Origin: Agapetus fuscipes
Lineage: Eukaryota; Arthropoda; Insecta; Trichoptera; Glossosomatidae
DNA length: 64,000 nt
Assembly: GCA_951799405.1 (NCBI GenBank)
Contig: OX637357.1
Span: forward strand, 186,001-250,000
Direction: 5' to 3'
In this document: positions 7,508 through 17,802 of the stretch, one piece after another
Numbering within the stretch: the first letter of the stretch is position 1
Layout: every line of letters begins with the position of its first letter
Notes under the pieces: generated by a model
Told to the model about the DNA's origin: nothing
Database searches by the model: none
Seen by the model: only the letters and a program-made list of their open reading frames with translations
Position numbers and translations under genes: made by a program

Positions 7508-8832
7508 TTGGTGCTAAGGTGGCCCAGCTGTCCGCAGTTCCAGCAGCGTGGGTCTCGTCTTCGAGGTCTCAGACGTTCCAGCACTTTTTCAATTAGCTCC
7601 TCGGTTGTAGGTAGCTTGACCTCCTCTGCCTCGACTGCACGAACCCTGGCGTGGCCCCTGATGGACTGTTTGACAGCCTCAAACTCGAGAGCTTGGCTGA
7701 GCGCCTCGTTCAAAGCCTTGGGATGGGCCAGTTTTACGGCTTGTTGCGTCTCCCATTCCCGCAATCCATTTAGGAACTTGTCCACTGCCAAGCTCTCACA
7801 GATGTCGTCGGAGGCTGTCGGGTAAGCGTCTCGTACCAGGCGGGCGATGTCCATTTCAAACTCCTGGAGGCTCTCGTTGGGCTTCTGCACCCTTGTGTTC
7901 AGCTGCGACTTGTACAGCTGCTCCAGGCACTTGTGGCCATAGCGCATATCCAAGCGCTGCTTCAGCTGCCCAAAGTCACCACGGTTGTCCAGGGGTATGG
8001 CCTGCAGAACCCTGAGAGCGTCTCCTCGGAGCGACAGGCTGAGAACCGAAGCCTTCTTCTGCTGGCTCCAGGCTCCCATCATGGCAGCCGTCTCAAAGAG
8101 GGTCAAATACTCCTCCCACGACGTCTTCCCGTCGAAGGTCGGAAGGTTGTGCTTCGCCAGCGAAGGGTCGTCATCCCCTCTAGTGACCCTGGTTGGAGTT
8201 GAGCATCCCTGTTCGATCTCGTCGTGAAGGCCTTTGGGGGATATCCTGGTGGACTCCATCTGGCACTTGTCAGCCAGCTCGGCACGCAGACGGTCTTTCA
8301 GGTTTGACATCCGAGTCTCCATTTCCCCCTTCAGGGCCGAGAGGTTGGTTGTCATCTTCTCCTCCATTTCTCCTTTCAGGGTTGTGAGATTCTTATTGAG
8401 GTCCTCCTTCAGGGTAGTGAGGCTGTCAGCCATCTCCACCTTCAGGCTGGTCATCTTTTCCTCTAGCCCGGTCAGGTTGCTGGTCATCTTCTCCTCCAGG
8501 GTCTTGGCGTTGTCAGCCATCTTCTCCTCCAGAGTCTTGGCGTTGTCAGCCATCTCCGCCTTCAGGTCTTCCCTCAGGGTCTTGGAATTGTCAGCCATCT
8601 CAGTCTTCAGTCCTGTCAGGTTACTGTTGATGCTGATATTTAGCTCGTCCAAGGCGCGGTCCCCCCCAGACGCCATGACAAAATATGCCGGGTCTTCGCC
8701 TGTCTGTTCCAAGGCCTCTATGAGGCGTGCCTGTAAGGCCGCCTTCCCTCCTGAGGTCTCCAGGTCCCTCTCCAGAAGCTCATTTTTAAGCTCTGTGACT
8801 TTGAGGTCCTTGACGTTCACTTTGGTTGCCAT
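7462..8832 (-). CDS. gag: Gag protein with SAP domain, coiled-coil repeats and zinc knuckle
   Basis: 456 codons from ATG at 8832. Residues about 8-42 fit a SAP motif (LKVTELKNELLERDL, then TSGGKAALQARL), normally a DNA-binding helix-turn-helix of chromatin proteins. Residues about 65-200 are a Lys/Glu-rich coiled coil of repeated MADNAKTLEEKM-like units. Residues about 225-390 are the capsid-type retrotransposon gag region (TFDGKTSWEEYLTLFE, LSLRGDAL, VDKFLNGL). A CX2CX4HX4C zinc knuckle lies at 430-443 (CWNCGQLGHLSTKC), followed by a basic tail. It should form the particle and package RNA. The coding strand is more GC-rich than the flanks. The next ORF on the same strand is pol, overlapping by 46 nt. 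Confidence 0.93.
   Translation of the reverse strand: MATKVNVKDLKVTELKNELLERDLETSGGKAALQARLIEALEQTGEDPAYFVMASGGDRALDELNISINSNLTGLKTEMADNSKTLREDLKAEMADNAKTLEEKMADNAKTLEEKMTSNLTGLEEKMTSLKVEMADSLTTLKEDLNKNLTTLKGEMEEKMTTNLSALKGEMETRMSNLKDRLRAELADKCQMESTRISPKGLHDEIEQGCSTPTRVTRGDDDPSLAKHNLPTFDGKTSWEEYLTLFETAAMMGAWSQQKKASVLSLSLRGDALRVLQAIPLDNRGDFGQLKQRLDMRYGHKCLEQLYKSQLNTRVQKPNESLQEFEMDIARLVRDAYPTASDDICESLAVDKFLNGLREWETQQAVKLAHPKALNEALSQALEFEAVKQSIRGHARVRAVEAEEVKLPTTEELIEKVLERLRPRRRDPRCWNCGQLGHLSTKCPKPQKPRKQAAEN
7465..7471 (-). promoter_or_regulatory. Candidate -1 frameshift site at the gag/pol junction
   Basis: On the minus strand G-GAA-AAC directly precedes the gag TAG (7464-7462). Slipping back one base gives GGA-AAA and enters the pol frame, which is -1 relative to gag (8832-7507 = 1325, remainder 2 modulo 3). 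GGAAAAC is an imperfect X-XXY-YYZ heptamer, so the exact slip site is inferred. Confidence 0.5.
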
Positions 8833-9495
8833 TTTTTTTTTAAATTTACTTCAAAACGAAAATATTTTTAAATTTATTTAATACAAGTTTTGAGTTTTAT
8901 ATATATGGCTGTTTTGAATACGTACTTTAGCAAAAATAATAATTTATCTGATTACACTGTGAGTAGGTCTTTTAATATTTATTTTTAATTCACCAATATT
9001 TTTTTACATAATAATGTCTGATAGTACATAATTATTTATTTCGTCTCAAGTCTTTCAAACACACAGGTAGGTACTAAATGTACATTCACACACTTGTAAA
9101 CGAAGGGCAGTTATTCAAAAACTTTTTCTCGATGAATCTGGAACGTTCTTTTGTAATATTTTTCAAGATTTTTATTTATTTATTTTATTTTTTTAATCAC
9201 ACACAATAATAAAAAAAAAACTATGGTCCAATTTGATGACTTTCTCAATGCGGTAAAATAGTCATTATGTTATGTCCAGAATTATGTTCCATATGATGTT
9301 CCAGAATTTTTTTTTGAACTTGCTTTTTGCGTCTTTTCTTTTAATAAAAATTTATTTAAACACTTGTTTTCACAAAAGTCAGTTCACACAAAGTTCAATT
9401 TGACTAAAGTTCATTTTAACACTATTTAATTTATTTTATTTATTTTTAGGAAGAAGATCTTAATTTTTCTTGACAATTCCGCACCTGACGCCAAT
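8833..9495 (-). other. Leader of the Ty3/gypsy element with primer-binding site
   Basis: About 660 nt between the 5' LTR and gag. Immediately inside the LTR, at 9493-9479 on the minus strand, TGGCGTCAGGTGCGG starts with TGG as expected for pairing to a tRNA CCA end. The tRNA identity was not determined (tRNA-Leu-like at best). The rest is AT-rich and non-coding. Confidence 0.75.
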
Positions 9496-9971
9496 TGTTA
9501 CGAAATTAGGGTTCAATTGTCTTTCCAAATTAAAAATACACAGGTCTCCTTTAAAACTTATTTATTTTACACTGTTACAATATTTATTTTCACACTACTT
9601 TCTCGATTATTCTACTTGGTTTCGGTTCACTGATCAGATGGCTTCGATGTCTTTGTTAGTCGCTATGATACTGGCCCGCTCTGCAGGCCATTCGCACCTT
9701 TATACTCTGTAGAGCAGTATGATCTAGAACCAAAGTTGCTAGACGGTTCCAGAGTAATTATTACTTCTCGACGCTTCACGTACTACCTAGAGATACAACC
9801 AAAATCCTACCTACAAATGTAATACAGAATTCCTATAATTATAACAAGTACCTACTTAGCCTAGAGAATTCTACACTTATACACAATTATCGATCCTACC
9901 TACCTATACCTATGAGGACTCTTATAACTATAACTACCCATACTTATTTCAATATTTATATTTACATAACA
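9496..9971 (-). repeat. 5' LTR of the Ty3/gypsy element
   Basis: 476 bp, TGTTA..TAACA, no insertion. A minus-strand TATA-like TATAAAGG lies at 9697-9704 and AATAAA-type signals near 9560. It should carry promoter and polyadenylation functions. No difference from the 3' LTR was seen outside the family A insertion. Confidence 0.93.
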
Positions 9972-10127
9972 GTATTTATTTGAACAAATTAGAAATATTA
10001 ATAAAAATTTAAACGAAAATCAGCAGATTCACTCTTGCATGCAGCTCACGAGACGCCTTCATCCGCCTGTGCTGTTAAGCGTGCGTACTTTTCAACCATA
10101 TTTCATCTCGTCAAAAAAGGTATAAAG

Positions 10128-10243
10128 GGTATTTACAAAACGTTCGATACGTAGTTGATCTATGAATCATCGTTTTTTTTCCTATGGAATACTCACGTTA
10201 GGTGGCGGTTGCGCCATGGATTTGTTGTGTGTGAATAACACCG
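10128..10243. repeat. Family F MITE
   Basis: The ends read GGTATTTACAAAACG and TGTGTGTGAATAACACC, near inverse repeats. Related copies at 31170-31282 and 48041-48156 share ATCGATGATTCAT/ATGGATTTG blocks and the TATTCACA termini. Non-coding. Confidence 0.6.
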
Positions 10244-10392
10244 TAATAACCGTATTTAAGTTCTTTACCTTGGCATAACGAACTAATCTGCATACGTCGT
10301 TTAAATTAAATATTTTAGTACTTGATGTTTTATTTAAATCAATAAAATAAAATTAATTTAATGTAAAAATATAAAAAATGCAAACAACAACA

Positions 10393-10535
10393 CATACCAC
10401 AACACTACGCAGCTAGCAGCAGTGTTGCATAGGATCAGGACATAACCCGCCACATCACCAATACCTTTGTGGCACAACAAGTGTCATAGATCCTTTAAGT
10501 CTCTGAAATCTAGAGTCTTCCGCACAGGATTCCTT
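10393..10535 (+). mobile_element. 3' UTR fragment of Jockey-like LINE (family B)
   Basis: ACACTACGCAGCTAGCAGC through CTCTGAAATCTAGAG and GCACAGGATTC recurs at 47353-47520 directly after a LINE C-terminal coding fragment, at 62178-62320, and inverted at 45680-45760. This identifies it as a 5'-truncated LINE tail. Confidence 0.7.
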
Positions 10536-10979
10536 CAAAAACGATAATTTATATTCTTTTTTTATGCCACATAGACACAAACTTAACTATAAGTGTATTT
10601 TTTCCGCCAGGAAAGATGGATTCTACATCCTTATCATCATCACAAACTTAACTATTTATAAATATTTAAAAATATAAATTGTAAAACATTGCTTTAATTC
10701 ACTTTATTCAAACTAACTATTTATTTATTAACTATTTATTTTCCTTGTAGAATTCTTGAAAAGAATTCGCGCCATATTTTACCGCCTTACATTACAGAGA
10801 ACAGATCTCAGGCTTTCTCTGAAAACCTCTCATCCCAGGATGAGCATGAACCTCTAGAGATACGGTTCCTGAGAGCCAGCTCTGGCAGGGTGGACTTAAG
10901 CTCCCTGCTCCATCTATTTCTCCTTAATGTAATGACGGCCAAGAAAACGAACAATATTATGAAGAGAAATAAACCGTTC
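10536..10979. other. Unassigned AT-rich sequence with one foldback-arm copy
   Basis: At about 10660-10725, AAATATTTAAAAATATAAAT and the following CTTTAATTCACTTTATT match the arm of the foldback insertion at 58085-58350. No ORF with family motifs. Confidence 0.5.
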
Positions 10980-11205
10980 ATCTCTTTCCGTAACTGTTAC
11001 TCTGTCAGCATTCCGCTAAGGGTGGCCAGAGCCTCTGCATATTCACCTATATTTCTTTCTTTCCTTGTTTACCTTTTGAATTCATTCATATGCATCACAA
11101 TTTGCATACATATCATTCTATTACATTCACTCTGTATCTTCTATTCATTCACAATTTCTCCAACCTAATAAGACCATACTTTTTTCGTCTTCTTTTTTCT
11201 CTTCT
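10980..11205 (-). mobile_element. RTE-like LINE 3' coding fragment
   Basis: Minus-strand match to the C-terminal coding end of the RTE-like LINE subfamily (GGCCACCCTTAGCGGAATG, GACAGAGTAACAGTTAC). Decayed, no open frame. A sense family A copy follows directly at 11206. Confidence 0.6.
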
Positions 11206-11343
11206 TACTCCTTGACTTATAGGTCGGTATGCGGCTGATAACCTATACTGTAAAGATATGGTTCACTTTGCCAATGTCACCCCTGTTTCAGGGAAGGTCG
11301 GCAAGAGTTACAGTGCTTATGTTCATGTGAGATTTGGGTTATA
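11206..11343 (+). mobile_element. Family A element, cut by a LINE insertion
   Basis: Starts CCTTGACTTATAGGTCGG and runs to GAGATTTGGGTT, where the (ATA)n tail of the minus-strand CR1/L2-type LINE begins. The remaining half of family A is missing here. Confidence 0.8.
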
Positions 11344-12440
11344 ATAATAATAATAATAATCACAGAATTTATATAGCGCCTTTTATGACAATGTGTCACT
11401 ACAAAGGCGCTTGTCCATATGATTGGACGAAGAGGTGAGTCTTGAGACTTCTTTTAAATTTCGTCTCCAAATCCAGTTCCCTCAGTGTGTCAGGAAAAGC
11501 ATTCCAGGTCATTGGAGCGGCTGCCTTGAATGCCCTGTCTCCAAAAACAGTGTGGGGTCTTCTTGCTGGGACTTCCAGGCAGCTGCTTCTTGATGCAGCT
11601 GACCTCAGTGTTTGTCCACGCAAGGTTATAGTTGTTGGAGACACCAGCTCCATCAGGTACCCCGGAGCACTCCCACGTAGTGCTTTAAAAGTGAGCAGAC
11701 CAACTTTAAAAGTAATCCTCTCAGGGATTTTCAGCCAATGCAGAGCTTGAAGGTGAGGAGTGATGTGGCAAGATTTTGCAGCGCCATATATGAGTCTAGC
11801 TGCAGCGTTCTGCAGCGATTGAAGCCTTTTGAGCTGATTTTTGGGCTGGCCAGCATAGATCGCATTGCAGTAGTCAAGTTTGGCCACAACAAAGGAATTT
11901 ACAATCGCCTTTGTAGCACTTCTAGGCAGACTTTTAACCACGGTCTTAATTTGCCGGAGAGCAAAGAATCCGGATCTGACAGTGTTTGATAGTTGATTAT
12001 CCAGTGTCAGGTGCTGGTCGATGCAAACTCCAAGAAGTTTAATGCTGGCAGACGGGTTGACATTTACTCCGCAGATTCTGATGGGCGACAGGTCAAGAAG
12101 TTCATTGCGCTTCTTTGTCACCGCACACAAAATTTCCGTCTTATCCGGGTTTAGGACTAGCTTATTTGCAGTCATCCAGCGCTCAACGTCTTCAATGCAT
12201 TTGCCGATTGTTCTCTTTAAGGCCATTTGGTTTTCGGGTTCACAGTCACCATAGATCTGACAATCATTAGCATAGCACTGCATTTCAAGTCCTGACCTAT
12301 GCACCACCTGTTCAAGCTCTCCAGTGTACAGGACGAAGAGAAGTGGACCCAGAACAGAGCCCTGTGGAACACCTGAGGACAACATATTTGTAGCCGAAAC
12401 ATCTCCATTCAGTCTAACTGATTGTTCTCTCCCGTTGTTG
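11341..12440 (-). pseudogene. 5'-truncated CR1/L2-type LINE with RT C-terminal half
   Basis: The open frame on the minus strand reads from about 12438 to the stop at 11399 (the first ATG of the frame is at 12385). It starts inside RT with SVRLNGDVSATN, then SSGVPQGSVLGPLLF, then YANDCQIY where YADD is expected. LDYCNAIYAG, LQNAAARLI and the terminal LKTHLF are typical of CR1/L2-type reverse transcriptases. The 3' end reads AAGGCGCTATATAAATTCTG and then (ATT)n at 11341-11361, a usual L2/CR1-style tail. The endonuclease and front half of RT are gone. It was probably dead on arrival through 5' truncation, although the remaining frame is open. Confidence 0.9.
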
Positions 12441-12496
12441 GGTTGTTACAAGATTGAGAAAGTTGATATAATTACTGAGTCTTTAGTCTACAATAA

Positions 12497-12700
12497 TGCA
12501 TATTAAATACATTCACATAAGCAGAGACATGTAAGTTCGCGCTTACACATGCCGCATGTGAACCTACAACATAAAAACCCAAATCTCAAATGAACATACA
12601 CCCTACAACTCTTGTCGACCTTCCCTAAGCAAGGGGCGACATTGGCAAAATGTTTATTTTACAGTATGGGTGGTCAGCCGCATACCAACCTAGGAACGAA
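12497..12700 (-). mobile_element. Family A element
   Basis: On the minus strand TAGGTTGGTATGCGGCTGAC, GTTCATTTGAGATTTGGG and GCATGTGTAAGCGCGAAC are all recognisable. A GGGAAGGTCG-type block is altered (AAGCAAGGGGC on plus). Tail lost. Confidence 0.8.
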
Positions 12701-12726
12701 ATGTATCAGGAATAAAAAAAAGAACG

Positions 12727-12862
12727 CTACGAAGTTACACATGTAGTGTAACTTCTTGCCGCGTTATCCCCGAAGGGGTCACATGTGGCAAGTAGAACCT
12801 TATTATTTTTACAGGTAAGGGGGCCGGCCTTACGCCAACCACTTCAGTTGAAGTGGAATAAT
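12727..12862 (-). mobile_element. Partial tRNA SINE, C-unit tail
   Basis: Contains GTGTAACTTCTTGCCGCG, TATCCCCGAAGGGGTC, TTTTTACAGGTAAGGG and CCACTTCAGTTGAAGTGG, the 3' part of the C unit in reverse. The tRNA head is missing. Confidence 0.75.
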
Positions 12863-13631
12863 TGTGAAAAAATGTTTCAGTAGTAAATACAGCAGCACAA
12901 AATGTTGCAATAGAAAATAAAACAAATAAAATGTCGCTGAAACAACAATATTTCATGGAAATGTCATGACGCCAGAAAGCCACAGTTTAGCAAGTGGCTT
13001 AGCGAATTTAAGGGGAAGCTAATATTATTGTCACACATTACGTTTCATATCGACGGCTTAAAGGCAGGAGGGCATAAGCGACAAAAACTAAAATGTTCAG
13101 GAGAGCAGTTTAAAGTTTGAGATTGCAGAAAAATGGCATAACTTTTTTATTTATCATATCGTTAAAATTAAAACAGCTCTACAATTTAAAAAAAAAAGAC
13201 ATTTATTGACATTCCTAATAATGTGGTTTAACGATGTTTTACTATTTTTTTAATGTCACAAGCGCCTTTAGGACAAAAAAGGTCAAAATCTTGTCGGTTA
13301 CACCAAAACCATACTTCGGAAACGCAGTTGTTTTCTTGGGCATAAATAACACAAAAATCAACGTAGAGCTATGGGAGTTAGCGCATTAGAAAGAGCGGAA
13401 AATTTCAAGTGGGATAGCATTCATAACTCATTTTTGACCAAAATGACGCTTGTGCCCTACCGCCTTTTAACCGTCTGTATGTACCCTGAGCTGTGGAGTG
13501 CGGGCCTTTACCTACACGCACCCAGAACATAAGTCCTAGCAGAGAGCAGCCGGCTTAGAGGTCTGAAGCCCCAACTTCTGCAGGAACATGCTGCGAGGAC
13601 AACATTAACATATTAAGAGCGCTCTATACTC
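12863..13631. other. Unassigned sequence
   Basis: No ORF with family motifs and no match to the repeat families defined here. AT-rich with a few poly-A/T runs. Confidence 0.5.
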
Positions 13632-13935
13632 AACTAAACTTCACTTGTAGTGTAACTCCTTGCCGCGTTATCCCCGAAGAGTTCACATATGATGAGTGGA
13701 AACTATTTATTTTTACAGGGGCCGGCCTTACGCCAACAACTTTAGTTAAAGTAGGGGTTTACCAGCTCCCGAGGGGGCTCGTACTCATTTCCGGCGAAGC
13801 CTTGCCGGTATTTTATTTTGGGCTTTGAAATACACACTTAAACGGGAAATCATTTCTGATACACTCGGTGGGATTTGAACCCGGGTTCACGGCATGGAAT
13901 GCAAGCGCTCTACCTACTGAGCTTTCGATCGGAAC
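13632..13935 (-). mobile_element. tRNA SINE, full C unit
   Basis: The head on the minus strand at 13935 reads CGAAAGCTCAGTAGGTAGAG with B box GGGTTCAAATCC. The body contains GAAATGATTTCCCG and ATAAAATACCGGCAAGGC, and it ends TACACTACAAGTGAAG. One of the most complete C units in the window. Confidence 0.8.
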
Positions 13936-13964
13936 CAAAATCTGTCGTTTTATAATGAATATTT

Positions 13965-14111
13965 TTCTAAATCTTTATGGTCTTAGTAAAAGAGTGACGG
14001 TTATGAAAAAATCCGGGCGTTTATTGATGATTTTTCTTATTTATAAAGGTTTAAAAAAATATACAACTAATACATCAGCACAAAAAAATATTAAAAAAAA
14101 AGTTTTTTTTA
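13965..14111. repeat. Fragment of the foldback-element core
   Basis: CTTTATGGTCTTAGTAAAAG and AGTGACGGTTATGAAAAAAT match the core of the element at 621-1326. Only one arm is present. Confidence 0.5.
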
Positions 14112-15960
14112 CATTTTTATTTATTTATTTATTTATTTATTTGAGAAAACTACAGCTTTATAAAAGTGATTACAATGGTGTTCTTAAAATTAATATAAGC
14201 CAAAATTGTTTCTTCTATTTAAAATTATAGAGAAAGAATAATAATTTGATCAGTATGCTGAGCTTGTATTGACATATCATAGAAAATTGAGAAGACAAGA
14301 AAATAAAAAAATAAAAGGAGAGCAAAACAAAAAGCAAAAAAACAAAAAGCAAAAAAGACACAAGTTGTCAAGCAACAAAATAGAAAAAAAAAAGAAACAA
14401 GGTGTAAGAAAAGAAATTAAAAGTAAAAGTAAAGTGGAAAGGAATGAGGAAAAGGAGGGATTATTACGTAAGTGAAGAAGCTTGATTGAGGGAGTTAGGG
14501 GACAGAGTTGAAAAATATCTCAATTTATTGCGAAAGGTTGTTAATGAGTCATGGAAAATATCTAAATTTTTGAAATTTTGGTTATAGTCACGCTGTATTC
14601 TGAATAAAGTTGAGTGGTATCGGTAATTGGTATGACAAATGGGTAGGTGAAATAAATTTTGCGAGCGGGTACGTCTGTTTGGTATAAGAAAAGATATGTT
14701 ACATAATAAATCAGGGGAGTCAATTGTATTATTGCATATTTTGTACAAAAGTAATTGATCAAAGTAGGTCCTTCTATCTTGTAGTGTGTTAATATTGAAA
14801 AATTCTATGGAAGATTTGTAGTCGGTGTGTTCAATGTATTGTCGTTTCTCTAAATATTTAACAAAAATCTTTTGAATATTTTCAATACGGTTAGTGTGAA
14901 CTTTGTAGTGCGGATTCCATATTGGAGTACAAAATTCTAAATGAGGGCGTATATGTGAAAGGTATAGTGTTTTTAAAGTGTTGATATTATTAAATTGTTT
15001 ACCGGTGCGGATGATAAAACCCAACATTCGGTAAGCTTTGGAGGTAATTGAGTCAATATGCTTGTCATACGTCAATTTGGAATCTAATAAAACTCCCAGA
15101 TCTCTCACACTATCAACTTTTTTCAATAACAAACCATTTATGGAATAAGAGTGTGTTATAAGGGTGTTTTTGCGAGAAAATGTTAAAAGAGCACATTTGG
15201 ACACATTGATGTCGATTTTATTTTTATAGCAATACACACTTAGTCTATTGATGTCATTTTGTAAATTAATGCAGTCATTTATATTGTTAATTGTTGCGTA
15301 AATTTTCATGTCATCAGCGAAACCTGAAAAGTGTGAGGATTGGAAGCAAAATTGTATGTCATATATGTAAATATTAAAAAGAATGGGACCTAGGTGTGAG
15401 CCCTGGGGTACACCCGACGGGACACGAGTGAAATTGGACTTACAGCCGCCCACAACCACTGCCTGTTGTCTGTTTTTTACATAGGAAATAAACCATCGGA
15501 GTAGGTCACCATGGATTCCTACACTGTACAGCTTGTTAATAAGAATACTATGGTCTACCCTATCGAACGCCTTTGAAAAATCCGTGTATACAGCATCAAC
15601 TTGCAAGCGATCACCTAATCTATGCGAGACATATTCTGTGAAGTTAAGCAAGTTAGTGAGAACTGAGCGTTTTTTCAAAAATCCATGTTGGTGATTGCTA
15701 ATATAGGGGGAGATTGTTGGGTAGATATGATCTAGTACAATTTTTTCAAATAATTTGCTAAATACAGACAGGATGGAAATGGGGCGATAATTTTCGATGT
15801 CATTTTTTGATTTAGATTTATGAATGGGTGTTATTAAGGCATCTTTAAATTTCGTTGGGAATTTACCATTATCCATTGATTTATTAAAAAGAATTGAGAA
15901 TGGTTCACTCAGCTGGTCAGCACATTGAAACACAAAGTATTTTAAGTACAGAAAGGGTGC
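14112..15960 (-). mobile_element. 5'-truncated CR1/Jockey-group LINE
   Basis: Minus-strand LINE with RT ORF, a long A/T-rich 3' UTR and a terminal (AAAT)n tail at about 14112-14142. The same tail type ends the LINEs at 24461, 27270 and 37150. The 5' end breaks off near 15955, at the start of RT. Confidence 0.85.
14464..15955 (-). pseudogene. LINE reverse transcriptase ORF lacking endonuclease
   Basis: About 497 codons remain after the truncation point. RT motifs in order: ITPIHKSKSKNDIENYRPIS, QHGFLKKRSV, YTDFSKAFDRVDHSIL, SGVPQGSHLGPILF and FADDMKIY (catalytic FADD). The C-terminal domain contains TPIWNPHYKVHTNRIENIQK. Motifs place it with the CR1/Jockey group, close in sequence to the LINEs at 24461 and 37800. 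There is no in-frame stop, but the amino-terminal endonuclease is absent and the frame before about 15955 is not LINE. It cannot retrotranspose alone. In the 5'-most part the frame has no ATG that marks a natural start. Confidence 0.9.
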
Positions 15961-16550
15961 CTCCTGAAGACGTTGGCTAAGATGTAAACCACATGACAAA
16001 TATCAGGTATGTTCTCCTACAACAGTTCATTATTAAATATCTTAAATGTGTATTACGCGCGTTTCCAATACAGTCCCTCCACATGTACGCAGAGTAAAAA
16101 TAGAGTCTGCAACTTTTACCGCCGACAAGAAGTGTTATCTCACTTGGCCGGTAGTATAAGAACACTTCTCCCTCCCGTCCACTAATGGCGTTCTGTTTTT
16201 CTTCGCGAAGATAATTTATCGCGAGCAAACTTTTACAGCTAAGCGGCGAGTTTGCAAGAATAACACGTCAAATATTTGTCCGCAGTACATTCCAGAAGGC
16301 CGAGGAAAAAATGCTGCGTCAACTCTCCGCGTTTTTCTCCTCTCTCTCTATACCTCTACGTAGATATAAAAATGTATGGAAAATCCACAGCACCCCTGGT
16401 GAGTGATTAAGTTTGCGAACTCTTTTATTTTATTTACAAGTTTAACGATAGCTTACGCAATATTTACAATTATAATAACTACACAGTTAAAAAAACATAT
16501 ATTAGGCGAACCGTTATAAGAGAACCAACGTCTTCAGGAGACGAAATATA
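15961..16550. other. Unassigned sequence
   Basis: Unique in this window as far as read. Short ORFs only, without family motifs. Confidence 0.5.
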
Positions 16551-16735
16551 ACACCATTTATTTTTCCAACACGCTCTTCGAAGGTTGAAAATTTCATCTG
16601 CCTTTACCGAGGGTCCATCCAGCCTTGCAGCAGCTGGGTCTTGCCTGAGAATTAGAGCTCTCTGAAGCCACCAAGCTCGTAGAGGGCTGTTGAGGTGTGA
16701 TTCAGACAAAAACAGCGTTTAACAAATAAGTAATC
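16551..16735 (+). mobile_element. tRNA SINE, D-unit tail
   Basis: ACGCTCTTCGAAGGTTGAAA, GGTCCATCCAGCCTTGCAGC, GGGTCTTGCCTGAGAATTAG and GAGGTGTGATTCAGACAAAA follow the D-unit body at 61878-62175. Head missing. Confidence 0.75.
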
Positions 16736-16870
16736 CTTCTCCTGCAGGATTGTAGCTGGGAGGTCCTGATGCTTCAGTCTCACGAATGAAGTGAGTAAGT
16801 AGGATATTCATTTTATTTCACATTCAAATTATGAAAATTACTTGTTAATGAAAGTTTAATGTGTCGGTAG

Positions 16871-17090
16871 CAGGCGCGTGCATAGTGTACAGGCAAATAC
16901 ATTTCAGAATAAATGTTTTCTCCCATTCCTTTAAAATAACTCATTTGAAATTTACTGAAGTGCTATCTATGGCTCCGATCCAACTTAAATTTTGAATTAT
17001 ACAACTGAATATCAAGCTTAAATGATTTTTTTTTTATCATATATTGCCTTTCTAAAAGGCTCATGTGCCGGTATGAGATGCATGCTCCTA
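16871..17090. repeat. Family E MITE, uninterrupted copy
   Basis: About 220 bp. The ends CAGGCGCGTGCATAGTGTAC and GGTATGAGATGCATGCTCCT are imperfect inverted repeats, of hAT-like CAGG type. No coding region. The two other copies (55759, 57958) each carry an insertion, so this copy shows the unoccupied state of both. Confidence 0.7.
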
Positions 17091-17221
17091 GTCTCTATCA
17101 AGACCGGTCCCTCAGGTTCACTCAGCCTTTAGGGAATATGAGTTTAGTTTCCATCGTATCTGATCGTTGTACTGAAGTCAGTGCGCCATGATGGCTCCTC
17201 GTGCGTTAGAAGCGCATGTGT

Positions 17222-17440
17222 GTGTGTGTGCACAATATGTGTGTGCGTGAACATGTAGGTGGGTGTACAATATGTGTGTGCGTGAACATGTAGGTGGGTG
17301 TACAATATGTGTGTGCGTGAACATGTAGGTGGGTGTACAATATGTGTGTGCGTGAACATGTAGGTGGGTGTACAATATGTGTGTGCGTGAACATGTAGGT
17401 GGGTGTACAATATGTGTGTGCGTGAACATGTAGGTGGGTT
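17222..17440. repeat. 35-bp minisatellite
   Basis: About six near-identical tandem units; GGGTGTACAA recurs at 17261, 17296, 17331, 17366 and 17401. A (TG)n run starts the array. It translates as Thr/His-rich repeats on the minus strand, which is an artefact of the repeat. Confidence 0.95.
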
Positions 17441-17802
17441 AGTACAATTTGAGGGACTAATTACGGTGACATGTGTTAGCCAACAAATTCCGCCATTAGC
17501 CAAACCCTGGACGTATTCAAGTGGCTGGACATACAACCAGCAGTGCGTCATCTATTCTCCTGGTAAACAACATGGCTTACATTCCCCGTCATCTATATAC
17601 ATAGAATAAATGTTGACACTGCAGAGTTTCTTAACGGGATCTGTTGCCGTGGTCTATGGGAGCTGGAGCTTTCGGACGTTTCTCTCAAGTCTTTGATGGG
17701 CTTCTTCAGTGTGACATTTATGAAACTTTGAGTAATAATAAATATTTCTCTATGTTGGTTGTCTCCAATATTTGCTTTTCAATCAGCTGCTGGGATATAA
17801 AG
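17441..17802. other. Unassigned sequence
   Basis: Nothing recognised. Short ORFs without motifs. Confidence 0.5.

Larger units (their letters stand above)
2510..9971 (-). mobile_element. Full-length Ty3/gypsy LTR retrotransposon with macrodomain-bearing pol
   Basis: A complete element on the minus strand. LTRs begin TGTTA and end TAACA, and GTAT is duplicated on both flanks (2506-2509 and 9972-9975). Order in element sense: 5' LTR (9496-9971), PBS, about 650-nt leader, gag (8832-7462), pol in the -1 frame (7507-3245), PPT, 3' LTR (3244-2510). As read by eye the LTRs are identical except for a 259-bp family A insertion in the 3' LTR. Both ORFs are uninterrupted, so the insertion looks recent and potentially competent. 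RT, RNase H, integrase and GPY/F order is that of Metaviridae (Ty3/gypsy). No env-like ORF was found. Confidence 0.95.

Noticed and set aside
3327..8881. Many plus-strand ORFs opposite gag and pol
   Set aside because: Shadows of the minus-strand retrotransposon genes, without motifs or start context of their own.
17144..17551. Thr/His/Cys-rich minus-strand ORFs
   Set aside because: They are read from the 35-bp minisatellite; composition and period follow the DNA repeat.
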